Origin: Candidatus Edwardsbacteria bacterium
Lineage (GTDB): Bacteria; Edwardsbacteria; AC1; EtOH8
DNA: 47,183 nucleotides
NCBI GenBank assembly: GCA_031082425.1
Contig: JAVHLB010000013.1
Coordinates: 1-47,183 of the forward strand
Direction of reading: 5' to 3'
Both the position numbers and the translations under genes were made by a program. This document shows, piece after piece, positions 1 through 7,596 of the stretch (positions are counted from its first letter, which is position 1; every line of letters starts with the position of its first letter). The notes beneath the pieces were generated by a model. The model did not search any database. It saw nothing but the letters and a program-made list of their open reading frames with translations, and was not told where the DNA came from.

Positions 1-106
1 ACTCCCCTGCGGTGGCGGGCTATAGATGCTAACTTGATAATGGCGGGAAACACACAAAATAACACGACGAATACCGATCAGGCCGGGAAAGACACGTTTG
101 ATTTTT

Positions 107-196
107 AACACCAAGAACACCAAGCTCACAAAGATTATCTCTTCAGACCCAACGAAGCCTTTTGTCTCTTTGTGGTCTTTGTGTGTCTTTGTGGTG
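107..196. repeat. Imperfect inverted repeat of ACAAAGACAC-type units
   Basis: Positions 107-134 read as CACCAAGA/CACAAAGA-type units. Positions 167-196 read as the complementary TCTTTGTGGTCTTTGTGTG type, so the two arms can pair imperfectly around a spacer of about 32 bases. The right arm runs on into GGTGAAAACCCCT (193-205), which recurs exactly at 1813-1825 after a related CTCTGTGCCTCTCTG stretch. This looks like a diverged, interspersed intergenic repeat rather than coding sequence. Similar low-complexity CACAAAGACACA phrases are, from memory, common in intergenic DNA of environmental genomes. No function is implied by the sequence alone. Confidence 0.55.
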
Positions 197-289
197 AAAA
201 CCCCTCCGCGTTTCTGTGGTGAAACGGTCCTGATCGAAGGGTAGTACCTGGAGGGGGTTGGGGTAGGAATGGCGGGGTTGCACAAGCCC

Positions 290-1075
290 TCAGTAAGGCG
301 ACCCCGCCCGGCTGACCCCCAGCATCCTGGTCAGGGTGGAAATGGCCCGCTCCGACAGCAGGTACAGCGGCGTGGACACGTCTGCCGACAAGGAGGTGTA
401 GACCGACCGATCGGTGGAAACGCCCAGTTGGAATGTGCCGATATCGCCGATGTCGTACCCGGCGAACAGTGATACCCGATCGCTGTACCACTCAAGGTCC
501 CCGTACCCGCCCGGGTGGTTGGCATAGACCGGAATGCTGATGCCCAGCGAGATCCGTTTCCACCAGAAATGGCTCTGGTACTCGTTGACGGCATCCTCTA
601 TCTCCTGCGCCCTCTTAAGCATATCGTCGCGGTAGACGTACTGGCGGCCGGCCAGGTAGTTCTTAAGGGCGTGGGACTTGTTGATCACATATTGGGGCTG
701 GGGCAGTTTGGGGTTCATCAGATTTACCTTGAACGACAGGAACAGGTAGGCCGAGTCACGGTAGGGGTCGTTGGCCTGGAACCGGTGCAGCAGGCCGGGG
801 CCCAGCTGGAGCTCGAAACGGATCCGGTCGCAATAGTGGTCCGCCAGGTCCTTGAAGGAATTGATGATGCTGGTCTGGTAGTTGTAGTCATTGTAGCGGT
901 CTATGATGCTGGCGCTGGTGCTGTCGTTGAGGTTGATGTTATTGGTTATTCCTCCTGTGGGATAATAGTACAGGTATTTGACGGCGGGAAGGGATTGGGA
1001 ATGGGCGGTTAGGGTGAAAGCGGAGATGGCCAGCAGGAGAAAGATGATGGTGCGGGGGGTGAAGGTTTGTTTCAT
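290..1075 (-). CDS. Secreted hypothetical protein
   Basis: This 261-residue protein is not one I recognise. The first 26 or so residues form a Sec-type signal peptide: a basic start (KQTFTPR), a hydrophobic core (IIFLLLAISAFTL) and a likely cleavage after AHS. The mature part is rich in Tyr and Asp and has alternating polar and hydrophobic stretches near the end (ISLGISIPVYA, VSLFAGYDIG, FQLGVSTD). That pattern suggests short beta strands, possibly an outer-membrane or periplasmic beta protein. The ATG is preceded by GAGG five bases upstream. It stands alone, with repeat-rich DNA on both sides, so the neighbourhood gives no functional hint. Confidence 0.7.
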   Translation of the reverse strand: MKQTFTPRTIIFLLLAISAFTLTAHSQSLPAVKYLYYYPTGGITNNINLNDSTSASIIDRYNDYNYQTSIINSFKDLADHYCDRIRFELQLGPGLLHRFQANDPYRDSAYLFLSFKVNLMNPKLPQPQYVINKSHALKNYLAGRQYVYRDDMLKRAQEIEDAVNEYQSHFWWKRISLGISIPVYANHPGGYGDLEWYSDRVSLFAGYDIGDIGTFQLGVSTDRSVYTSLSADVSTPLYLLSERAISTLTRMLGVSRAGSPY

Positions 1076-1261
1076 TTGCGCCTCTTGGGTTGAGGTTTGA
1101 ATGGTTTTTGTTTTTATATGATCCCGCGCTTGCGGCGGGTGTGGATATGTACCCGGGACGGGCCTGTCCGCCTATATGGATTTACCTGCGGTGGCGGAAG
1201 AACTGTCAAGGGCCGTTCCCCGCCTGTGGTAATTTTGCAGTACCAAAACCACCCTTTCCCC

Positions 1262-1283
1262 ACTTTCTCTTTGAAGAGAAAGT
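1262..1283. repeat. Hairpin, ACTTTCTCTT family
   Basis: ACTTTCTCTT at 1262-1271 is followed after two bases by its exact complement AAGAGAAAGT at 1274-1283. The same arm sequence forms the longer hairpin at 1602-1631, so these are two members of one small palindrome family. There is no T-run consistent with a standard terminator. Confidence 0.65.
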
Positions 1284-1337
1284 TGCAAAGAGAACTGTCG
1301 CTGCACCTCTGCCCGGTGGCCCTAAACCAAAGGCCTA

Positions 1338-1376
1338 AATTTGACAAACTCGCTGCGCTTCAGACACTGCCAAATT
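1338..1376. repeat. Imperfect inverted repeat AATTTGACA...TGCCAAATT
   Basis: AATTTGACA (1338-1346) can pair with TGCCAAATT (1368-1376) with one mismatch, leaving a 21-base loop containing CTCGCTGCGCTTCAG. This resembles the small palindromic intergenic units that recur in many genomes, but only this one copy is evident in the window. Confidence 0.35.
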
Positions 1377-1443
1377 CTTAACGGCCTTCTTAGTTCAGCA
1401 GCAGAGCTGATGCGACCGGGGGTACGTTAGCCAACCAACCTAG

Positions 1444-1472
1444 CTTGGCCGGTGAAGCATGAACCGGTCAAG
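1444..1472. repeat. Ten-base-pair hairpin in spacer
   Basis: CTTGGCCGGT (1444-1453) pairs with ACCGGTCAAG (1463-1472), with one G-U wobble and a nine-base loop. No poly-T tract follows on either strand, so it is not a typical rho-independent terminator. It may be part of a longer structured or repeated element. Confidence 0.5.
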
Positions 1473-1601
1473 GAGGGTGTTAGGGGATCGGCCACGGTCA
1501 GCGTTGCTGGTGCATATCATTTTAAACAGAATATCTCTGCGGGTTGAAAATTGATTTTTGCTGCATTGCGTTAGTTTGCCGTCCCCTAAAACTTCTCTTT
1601 G

Positions 1602-1692
1602 TTACTTTCTCTTGGTTACAAGAGAAAGTAAGGCAAGGTTCTGCCAGGCAGGCAAGGGAGAGGTGTTACAAGAGAAAGTAAAGGAAGGTTCT
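1602..1692. repeat. Perfect 12-bp hairpin with partial direct repeat
   Basis: TTACTTTCTCTT (1602-1613) is followed after six bases by its perfect complement AAGAGAAAGTAA (1620-1631). A 28-base stretch starting GTTACAAGAGAAAG at 1615-1642 is repeated at 1665-1692 with two mismatches, ending AAGGTTCT in both cases. The arm sequence is shared with the hairpin at 1262-1283. Confidence 0.65.
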
Positions 1693-1794
1693 TCTGGTTA
1701 CCCGATCAGGAGGTAATGACAAAAACCCTCCCCTACATGCAATATTGGGCCATTATATTTGATTGGCCAACCACCAATAACTATCAACTAAATT

Positions 1795-1825
1795 GCCTCT
1801 GTGCCTCTCTGCGGTGAAAACCCCT
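1795..1825. repeat. Second copy of the CTCTGTG...GGTGAAAACCCCT repeat
   Basis: CCTCTGTGCCTCTCTG followed by CGGTGAAAACCCCT is a diverged partner of the repeat at 167-205, sharing the exact 13-base end GGTGAAAACCCCT. The stop codon of the small membrane protein at 1824-1943 lies within this repeat. Confidence 0.5.
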
Positions 1826-1943
1826 ATTGCCCGCCCTTGTTGTCCTCCGGCTTCTCGGTGAATATCCTCCCGAAGGAGAAGATCACCAGGAAAAGGATGG
1901 TGCCCCAGGACAGGGCCATGAATATCGCGCCCCACAGGTTCAT
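1824..1943 (-). CDS. MetS-like small subunit of an NSS-family transporter
   Basis: This 39-residue protein has one membrane helix (roughly residues 4-25, from WGAIFMALSWGT through VIFSFG) and a short charged tail ending EDNKGGQ. GGGAG lies seven bases before the ATG. It sits 64 bases downstream of the SLC6/NSS symporter on the same strand. Tiny one-helix proteins beside NSS transporters are known from the MetP/MetS methionine-alanine importer of Corynebacterium glutamicum (MetS-type small subunit family). By sequence character and position I assign it to that class. The substrate here is unknown. Confidence 0.78.
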   Translation of the reverse strand: MNLWGAIFMALSWGTILFLVIFSFGRIFTEKPEDNKGGQ

Positions 1944-1975
1944 GATATATCTCCCTTTTATATATGAAACCTTTC

Positions 1976-2000
1976 GAACATTTTCAACTTTTTCAACCTT
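1976..2000. repeat. Left arm of GTTGAAAA-type inverted repeat around the symporter gene
   Basis: Read on the minus strand this is AAGGTTGAAAAAGTTGAAAA followed by TGTTC. The related string AAGGTTGAAAACGTTC occurs on the plus strand at 3581-3596, so inverted copies flank the symporter gene on both sides. It is AT-rich and short, so chance or low complexity cannot be excluded. Confidence 0.4.
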
Positions 2001-2007
2001 GAACTTA

Positions 2008-3555
2008 TCAGGCCTTCTTTCTCTTCCCCCAGGCCTTGGCCACCATGGCCGCCAGGGCCGCCCCCAGCAGGAGGATCAGCCCCCGGGCCCCCCACATGTA
2101 GGGCCGGTCGGCCGGGGCTATGCCCTTCATCACCATGAACGGCCAGAACTGCTGGTAGGACCACACCCCCAGCAGGATCAGCAGATAGGCCGGGGTGACG
2201 TACTTGATGACGGGCTGGTAGATCGCCGGGATCTTCATCCGGGCCCCCTGGTGCATCTCCTCCCAGCCCTTCTTGATGCCGAACACCCAGGCGAACAGGA
2301 TGATCTCGATGGTGGCGAACACCACCAGGAAGAAGGTGCCGCCCCAGAAGTCCAGCTCGTCCACAAAGCCGTGGCCCAGAAAGAAGATGGCCGGCTGGCA
2401 GGCCAGAAAGGCCGCCGCCCCCAGGGTCAGGGTGGCCTTGCGGCGGGAGAAACCGAACTCGTCCTCCAGAAAGGACACCGCCGGCTGGATCAAAGACACC
2501 GAGGAGGTGATGCCGGCGATCAGCAGCAGCAGGAACCACAGCCCGGAGAAGACCGCGCCCAGCGGCAGTTTTTCGAAGATCAGGGGCATGGTGACGAAGC
2601 CCAGGTTGAAGGTCCCGCTCTGGGCCACCTCCAGCGCCCCGCTCCCGCCGAAGAAGATGAAGGCCGCCGGGATGATGATGGAGGCCCCCAGGATCACCTC
2701 GCAGAACTCGTTGGTGGCCGCGGCCGACAGGCCGGACAGGGCCACGTCGTCGTTCTTCCGCAGGTAGCTGGCGTAGGTCAGGATCACCCCGATGCCCACC
2801 GACAGGGTGAAGAATATCTGCCCGGCCGCCTCCAGCCACACCCGGGCGTTGGCCAGCTGGGAGAAGTCCGGGTTCCAGACGAAGCCCAGGGCGTTCCTCA
2901 CCGACAGCTCCGGCAGGGCCGGGTCCGGCGTGCCCAGGGTCAGCACCCGGACCGTCAGCAGGACCCCGATGCCCACCAGCACCGGCATGCCGTATTTGGA
3001 GAGCTTTTCGATCCCCCCCTGCAGGCCCCGGTAGATGAAGAAGAAGTTCAGCAGGAAGGTGATGATGAAGAAGGTGTAGGCCGGGCCCAGCCCGGAGAAG
3101 AACTGGTTGCGGGCCAGCCCCTGGTAGCCGGAGAGGAAGGCCTTCATGGAGGCCTGGTCGGCCGCCCGGGACAGGTGCCCGCTGAAGGAGTACCAGGCGT
3201 AGGCCAGGGTCCAGGACTCGATGTACAGGTAATAGATCAGGATCACGAACGGCCCCAGGATGCCGATGATGCCCAGATATTTGGCCCACCGGCCGGCCCC
3301 GTCCAGGGAGTCGAAGATGCCCGGCGCGGTGCCGTGGCCCCGCTGTCCGCCCATCCGGCCCAGGGTCCACTCCACCCACATCAGGGGGATGCCCAGCAGC
3401 AGAAAGGCCACAAAATAGGGGATCATAAAGGCGCCGCCGCCGTTGAGCACCGCCTTGGCCGGGAACCTCAAAAAATTTCCCAGCCCCACCGCGCTGCCGG
3501 CCACCGCCAGTATCACCCCCAGCTTGGAACCCCAGTGTTCTCTTTTATCAGGCAT
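2008..3555 (-). CDS. Sodium-dependent transporter, SLC6/NSS family
   Basis: This 515-residue inner-membrane symporter uses the Na+ gradient to import amino acids or related amines. The N-terminus carries the family hallmark in TM1, GVILAVAGSAVGLGNFLRFP, with the unwound Na+/substrate-binding stretch near residues 17-31. The motif GGGAFMIPYF follows in TM2. About 12 hydrophobic helices are present, and the length matches bacterial NSS proteins. The start is preceded by AAGAAGGG. It is followed by a one-helix protein (1824-1943), the arrangement of MetPS-type importers, so a small neutral amino acid such as methionine or alanine is a reasonable guess but is not shown by the sequence. Confidence 0.95.
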   Translation of the reverse strand: MPDKREHWGSKLGVILAVAGSAVGLGNFLRFPAKAVLNGGGAFMIPYFVAFLLLGIPLMWVEWTLGRMGGQRGHGTAPGIFDSLDGAGRWAKYLGIIGILGPFVILIYYLYIESWTLAYAWYSFSGHLSRAADQASMKAFLSGYQGLARNQFFSGLGPAYTFFIITFLLNFFFIYRGLQGGIEKLSKYGMPVLVGIGVLLTVRVLTLGTPDPALPELSVRNALGFVWNPDFSQLANARVWLEAAGQIFFTLSVGIGVILTYASYLRKNDDVALSGLSAAATNEFCEVILGASIIIPAAFIFFGGSGALEVAQSGTFNLGFVTMPLIFEKLPLGAVFSGLWFLLLLIAGITSSVSLIQPAVSFLEDEFGFSRRKATLTLGAAAFLACQPAIFFLGHGFVDELDFWGGTFFLVVFATIEIILFAWVFGIKKGWEEMHQGARMKIPAIYQPVIKYVTPAYLLILLGVWSYQQFWPFMVMKGIAPADRPYMWGARGLILLLGAALAAMVAKAWGKRKKA

Positions 3556-3580
3556 AATGCACCCTTCTTAAAAAGTTAAA

Positions 3581-3596
3581 AAGGTTGAAAACGTTC
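3581..3596. repeat. Right arm of GTTGAAAA-type inverted repeat
   Basis: AAGGTTGAAAACGTTC on the plus strand, 26 bases beyond the symporter start codon, is the inverted counterpart of the stretch at 1976-2000. Confidence 0.4.
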
Positions 3597-3631
3597 AAAA
3601 AGAGTAACTGACCACCTCTCAGATGGCGTAT

Positions 3632-4390
3632 TTATTCAAACAGATATTTTCCGTTATTGTCGATGGTGACCTTGGGGACCCGGCCCGATGACTGGAACCG
3701 GTCATAGCCGGTCTTGAGGTTCTCCCAGAATCCTAGCAGCGCCCCATCCCCGGCATATTCCCTTTGGAGGGCCGCGAAGTTCAGGCTGTCCAGCCTGGCC
3801 GGAAAGACATGCACCGGGATCCTGGCCTGCCCGGCGGCCCGGGCCTCCACCGCCAGGAGGTACAGCTCCTTGATCCCGTCGTCGGTGATGGGGACGCAGC
3901 CGATGGTCACGCAGTCGCCGTGGATGTAGATGGATCCCCCGGGATCCCGCCCCCTTTTGAGGATCCGGTCGGAGCGGTTGGGATAGCTGAGACCCAGCGA
4001 CAGGTGGAAACTGCTGGCCGGATTGAAATGGCTGATGTGGTAAAAGCCCTCCGGCACCTGCCGGTCGCCCCGGGCCCGCTTGGGCCCCAATTCCCCGGAG
4101 GAGGAGCAGATGGCATAGGTTCCGGCCAGCCGGTACCCGCCGGGCCCCGAACCGGCCCAGACCTCCAGCTGCTTCTCCCTTTTGAAAATCCGGATGAAGA
4201 TATTGCCCGGCGGATAGGCCAGCCCCTGCTCCGAATAGCTTGTTTTGAGCCGCGGCTCCTTTTCGATGAAGGCCGCCCGGACCCGGGAATGCTCCAGCTG
4301 GCGCTGCTTGAAGGCCGGCTGGGCCTCAGCCTCTCCGCACAGCCATAGCCACAGGCTGATGGCCAGAACCATTCTTGCCCGCCTAGTCAT
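3632..4390 (-). CDS. L,D-transpeptidase, YafK/YkuD family
   Basis: This is a 252-residue periplasmic enzyme of the YkuD fold. Members of this family cross-link peptidoglycan, attach proteins to it, or (YafK/DpaA) remove such attachments. A signal peptide occupies residues 1-23 (basic RRAR, hydrophobic core, cleavage after AEA). The catalytic signature is visible as IHGDCVTIGCVPITDDG: His157, then the nucleophile Cys165 in the TIGC context, which is the YafK-type version of the motif. The upstream part contains the typical VPEGFYHI and FHLSLGLSYPN segments. The start has GAGAGG upstream. The reaction actually catalysed cannot be decided from sequence. Confidence 0.9.
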   Translation of the reverse strand: MTRRARMVLAISLWLWLCGEAEAQPAFKQRQLEHSRVRAAFIEKEPRLKTSYSEQGLAYPPGNIFIRIFKREKQLEVWAGSGPGGYRLAGTYAICSSSGELGPKRARGDRQVPEGFYHISHFNPASSFHLSLGLSYPNRSDRILKRGRDPGGSIYIHGDCVTIGCVPITDDGIKELYLLAVEARAAGQARIPVHVFPARLDSLNFAALQREYAGDGALLGFWENLKTGYDRFQSSGRVPKVTIDNNGKYLFE

Positions 4391-4620
4391 GCTTACCTCT
4401 CCGCAATGCTCCCTGGGGTTGTCACCACTTCGAAAGTTTGATATTTTGCCAAACTCAGTGCAGGCTCTGAGGTCTCTTCCCGCAGGCCAGGCTGAACGGG
4501 TGACGGCATTCGCTCATTCAAACTGCCGGGCAACGATGCCTTTTCAGGGTGACAGATTCGGCCTTTAAACTACTAACTGTCTACCGTATACTGAATACCC
4601 TTTTTACTTATATCCCGGGA

Positions 4621-5826
4621 TCACATATTCTTTCTGATCATATTGGCCAGCCTTTTCACGCCCTCCTCGATCTGCTCCTCCGAGGCGTAGGAGAAGTTCA
4701 GCCGCATGGTGTTGTGGCCCTTGCCGTCGCAGTGGAAGGCCGAGCCTATCACATAGGCCACGTTCTCCTCGATGGCCTTCATGAACAGCTCGGTGGCGCT
4801 CAGGTTCTTGGGCAGTTTGACCCACAGGAACAGCCCGCCCTCCGGCTTGGTCCACTTGACCCCCTTGGGCATGTTCTTCTTGAGGGCCTTCAGCATCAGC
4901 TCCCGCTTTTTGCCGTACAGTTTTTTGATGCTCTCGATCTGCGGCTGCAGCAGGCCGCGCTTCATGTACTCGGCCACGATCAGCTGGGTGAAGGTGGGGC
5001 TGGCCAGGTCCATGCTCTGCTTGGATACTATCATCCGGTCGGTCCAGGCGGCCGGGGCCATCATCCAGGCCAGCCTCAGGCCGGGGCATAGTATCTTGGA
5101 GAAGGTGCCCAGCACTATCACCTGGTCCTGGGTGTCCAGGCTGTAGATGGGCGGCACGTCGTCCCCGGTGAAGCGCAGGTCGCGGTAGGGGCTGTCCTCG
5201 ATGATCGGCACCTGGTACTGGTAGGCCAGCTCCAGCAGTTTTTTGCGGCGTTCCAGCGGCATGGTCACCCCCGAGGGGTTCTGAAAATCGGGCACCACGT
5301 AGATGAACTTGGGCTTCTTGTTCTTCCGGGCCATCTTGGCCAGGACCTTCTCCAGCTTGTCCACCTTCATCCCGTCGTTGTCCTGGGGGATGCCGATCAT
5401 CTTGGCCCGGTAGGCCTGGAAGGCCTGCAATCCGCCGATATAGCTGGGCAGCTCCACGATGATGGGATCGCCCGGATCGATGAATACCTTGGCGATGATG
5501 TCCAGCCCCTGCTGGGAGCCGGAGGTGATCATGATGTTATCGGGATTGATGCCCGCCTTGTGCGCCGCCATCCACTTGGCTATCTCCTGGCGCAGCGGCA
5601 GTTCGCCCTCGGTGGTGCCGTACTGCAGGGCCACATTCCCCTTCTCCCTCAGCACCTGGCAGGAGATATCCTCGATGTCCTTCAGGGGAAAGGTCTGGGG
5701 GGCGGGCAGCCCGCCGGCGAAGGAGATGATCTCCGGCTTGCGGGTGTATTTGAGAAGCTCCCGGATCTCGGAGCGCTTCATGTTCAGGGCATTCTTGGAA
5801 TAGAAAGCAGAAAGGTCTTTGATCAT
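4621..5826 (-). CDS. PLP-dependent aminotransferase, class I/II (LysN/ARO8-like)
   Basis: A 401-residue cytosolic aminotransferase of fold type I. Residues 35-45 (SFAGGLPAPQT) and the segment QYGTTEGELPLRQEIA (68-83) are typical of the 2-aminoadipate / aromatic / MocR-type subgroup. NPSG (183-186), DSPYRDLRF (211-219) and the Schiff-base lysine Lys244 in GTFSKILCPGLRLAW complete the active site. No DNA-binding domain is present, so it is an enzyme and not a MocR regulator. A strong GGAGG precedes the ATG. The exact substrate is not determinable; 2-aminoadipate, aromatic or branched-chain amino acids are the family options. Confidence 0.93.
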   Translation of the reverse strand: MIKDLSAFYSKNALNMKRSEIRELLKYTRKPEIISFAGGLPAPQTFPLKDIEDISCQVLREKGNVALQYGTTEGELPLRQEIAKWMAAHKAGINPDNIMITSGSQQGLDIIAKVFIDPGDPIIVELPSYIGGLQAFQAYRAKMIGIPQDNDGMKVDKLEKVLAKMARKNKKPKFIYVVPDFQNPSGVTMPLERRKKLLELAYQYQVPIIEDSPYRDLRFTGDDVPPIYSLDTQDQVIVLGTFSKILCPGLRLAWMMAPAAWTDRMIVSKQSMDLASPTFTQLIVAEYMKRGLLQPQIESIKKLYGKKRELMLKALKKNMPKGVKWTKPEGGLFLWVKLPKNLSATELFMKAIEENVAYVIGSAFHCDGKGHNTMRLNFSYASEEQIEEGVKRLANMIRKNM

Positions 5827-5871
5827 CCCGGTTCCTCCGTCTTTGTGTTTATTTATTTGAATGCATTGTCA

Positions 5872-6810
5872 TTATTTTCTGATCCTGGGATTCTCCAGAA
5901 AATCCCGGTAGGCCAGCTTGAGGCCCTCCTCCAGCGGGGTGTGCCTGGTCCAGCCCAGGGCGTGCAGCCGGCTGACGTCCAGCAGCTTCCGGGGGGTGCC
6001 GTCGGGCTTGGATCCATCCCACCGGATCTGGCCCTGATAACCGACGGTTTGGGCCACCAGGGCGGTCAGCTCCCGGATGGTCAGGTCCTGCCCGCAGCCG
6101 ATGTTGACGATTTCCCCGCCGTCGTAGGTTTCCATCAGAAAGATGCAGGCCGCCGCCATATCCTCGGAATAGTAGAACTCCCGGCGGGGCGAGCCGGTGC
6201 CCCAGGCCTCCACGCAAGGCTGGCCGGCCTCCTTGGCCTCATGGAAGCGGCGGATCAGGGCCGGCAGGACATGCGAATTGAGGGGATGGTAATTGTCGTT
6301 GGGTCCGTACAGATTGGTGGGCATCACCGAGATGAATTTGGTGCCGTACTGCTTGTTGTAGGCCTGGCACATCTTGATCCCGGCGATCTTGGCCACCGCG
6401 TAGGGCTCGTTGGTGGGCTCCAGCGGGCCGGTCAACAGGTATTCCTCCTTCATGGGCTGGGGGCAATCCCGGGGGTAGATGCAGGATGAGCCCAGGAACA
6501 GCAGCTTTTTGACCCGGTTGAGGTAGGAGGCATGGATGACATTGCACTCTATCAGCAGGTTGTCGTAGATGAAATCGGCCGGATAGGTGTTGTTGGCGTG
6601 GATGCCGCCCACCATGGCCGCCGCCAGAAACACATACTCCGGTTTTTCGGCTTGGAAGAATTCACCCACCGCCGGCTGGTCCCGCAGGTTCAATTCGGCC
6701 ATCTCCCGCAGAATGATGTTATGGTAGCCCTTTTCTTTCAGCTGTTTCAGCATGGCCGATCCCACCAGCCCGGCATGTCCGGCCACATAGATCTTGGCAT
6801 TTTTATCCAT
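5872..6810 (-). CDS. fcl: GDP-L-fucose synthase
   Basis: A 312-residue short-chain dehydrogenase that epimerises and reduces GDP-4-keto-6-deoxy-D-mannose to GDP-L-fucose with NADPH. The Rossmann motif GHAGLVGS is at 11-18. The catalytic Ser lies in GSSCIYP (107-113) and Tyr137/Lys141 in YAVAK. AAAMVGGIHANNTYPADF and SVMPTNLYGPNDNYHP are diagnostic of this enzyme. One deviation is REFYYSED where the family normally has a REFL-x-VDD-type segment. No GDP-mannose 4,6-dehydratase (gmd) is in the window, so its substrate must come from a gene elsewhere. The start has AGGA seven bases upstream. Confidence 0.93.
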   Translation of the reverse strand: MDKNAKIYVAGHAGLVGSAMLKQLKEKGYHNIILREMAELNLRDQPAVGEFFQAEKPEYVFLAAAMVGGIHANNTYPADFIYDNLLIECNVIHASYLNRVKKLLFLGSSCIYPRDCPQPMKEEYLLTGPLEPTNEPYAVAKIAGIKMCQAYNKQYGTKFISVMPTNLYGPNDNYHPLNSHVLPALIRRFHEAKEAGQPCVEAWGTGSPRREFYYSEDMAAACIFLMETYDGGEIVNIGCGQDLTIRELTALVAQTVGYQGQIRWDGSKPDGTPRKLLDVSRLHALGWTRHTPLEEGLKLAYRDFLENPRIRK

Positions 6811-6858
6811 GGGATTTTCCTTATATGATTGTCTGGCTTATTGGATTTTGATCCGGCC

Positions 6859-7596
6859 TCACAGGGTGAATTTGTCCCCCAGAAACTTCTCCCGGGCCCC
6901 GGCGTGGTCCACGATCTCCTGGGGCGTGCCCGAGGCGAACACCCGGCCCTCGTAGACCACATAGGCCCGGTCGGTGATCTCCAGGGTCTCCCGGACGTTG
7001 TGGTCGGTCAGCAGCACCCCGATGCCGCGCTCCTTGAGCTTGACCACCACCTGCTGGATGTCGGCCCGGGCAATGGGGTCGATCCCGGTGAACGGCTCGT
7101 CCAGCAGCAGAAAGGCCGGATTGGTGACCAGGGCCCGGGTCACCTCCACCCGGCGCCGCTCCCCGCCGGAGATGGAATGGGCTTTCTTGTCGGCCAGATG
7201 GGTGATGCTCAGCTCCTGCAGCAGATCTTCCAGACGATCCTGCCGCTGCTGCCGGCTCAGCGGCATCATCTCCAGGATGGCCATGATGTTCTGGGCCACC
7301 GTCAGCTTGCGGAACACCGAGGACTCCTGGGTCAGGTAGCCCAGGCCGTGCCGGGCCCGCTGGTACATCGGCATCTCGGTGATATCGGTGTCGTCCAAAA
7401 AGACCGTGCCCTCGTCGGGCTTGATCAGCCCGGTGATGATGTTGAAGGTGGTGGTCTTGCCGGCCCCGTTGGGCCCCAGCAGCCCCACGATCTCCCCCTG
7501 GTTGATCTCGATGGAGATGCCGTTCACCGCCCGGTGCTTGCGGTAGCTTTTGTAGATCTCCTTGACCTGGAGGGAGCGGTTGTTCACTTGGGCCAT
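6859..7596 (-). CDS. lptB: LPS export ABC transporter ATPase LptB
   Basis: This 245-residue ABC ATPase powers the LptBFG complex that extracts lipopolysaccharide from the inner membrane. Walker A is GPNGAGKT (41-48), the signature is SISGGERRRVEV, and Walker B is FLLLDEPFTGIDP, followed by the H-loop in LLTDHNVRETL. The ERRRVE wording and the DHNVRETL segment are characteristic of LptB rather than of amino-acid importers. The first codons overlap the end of the LolD-like gene by 13 bases, implying translational coupling. LptA, LptC, LptF and LptG are not in the window. Confidence 0.95.
   Translation of the reverse strand: MAQVNNRSLQVKEIYKSYRKHRAVNGISIEINQGEIVGLLGPNGAGKTTTFNIITGLIKPDEGTVFLDDTDITEMPMYQRARHGLGYLTQESSVFRKLTVAQNIMAILEMMPLSRQQRQDRLEDLLQELSITHLADKKAHSISGGERRRVEVTRALVTNPAFLLLDEPFTGIDPIARADIQQVVVKLKERGIGVLLTDHNVRETLEITDRAYVVYEGRVFASGTPQEIVDHAGAREKFLGDKFTL

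Larger units (their letters stand above)
1076..1823. other. 748-base non-coding spacer rich in inverted repeats
   Basis: I see no convincing gene here: the short open frames lack ribosome sites and have no recognisable translation. The spacer instead holds several hairpins, annotated separately at 1262-1283, 1338-1376, 1444-1472 and 1602-1631, plus a near-direct repeat at 1615-1642 and 1665-1692. A 13-base string CCTGCGGTGGCGG at 1185-1197 also occurs at 6-18. Around 1390-1420 a stretch superficially resembles a tRNA D-arm, but no anticodon stem or T-arm follows. The region is best read as an accumulation of small interspersed elements. Confidence 0.6.

Noticed and set aside
1..108. Plus-strand frame open from the left edge to TAA at 106-108, and a minus-strand frame open to the edge
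   Set aside because: Too short to judge; neither translation is recognisable, and repeat DNA follows immediately. A gene tail beyond the edge cannot be excluded.
1385..1472. tRNA-like D-arm string TTAGTTCAGCAGCAGAGC
   Set aside because: No matching acceptor, anticodon or T-arm can be formed around it.
1801..3579. A very long plus-strand open frame over the symporter gene (and similar antisense frames over other GC-rich genes)
   Set aside because: It is rich in Gly, Gln, His, Arg and Pro with no family match, and it lies opposite a clear transporter. It is a codon-bias shadow.
4431..4460. Short inverted repeat AGTTTG...CAAACT between the aminotransferase and transpeptidase genes
   Set aside because: A six-base stem with a nine-base loop and no T-run; not strong enough as a terminator or repeat unit.
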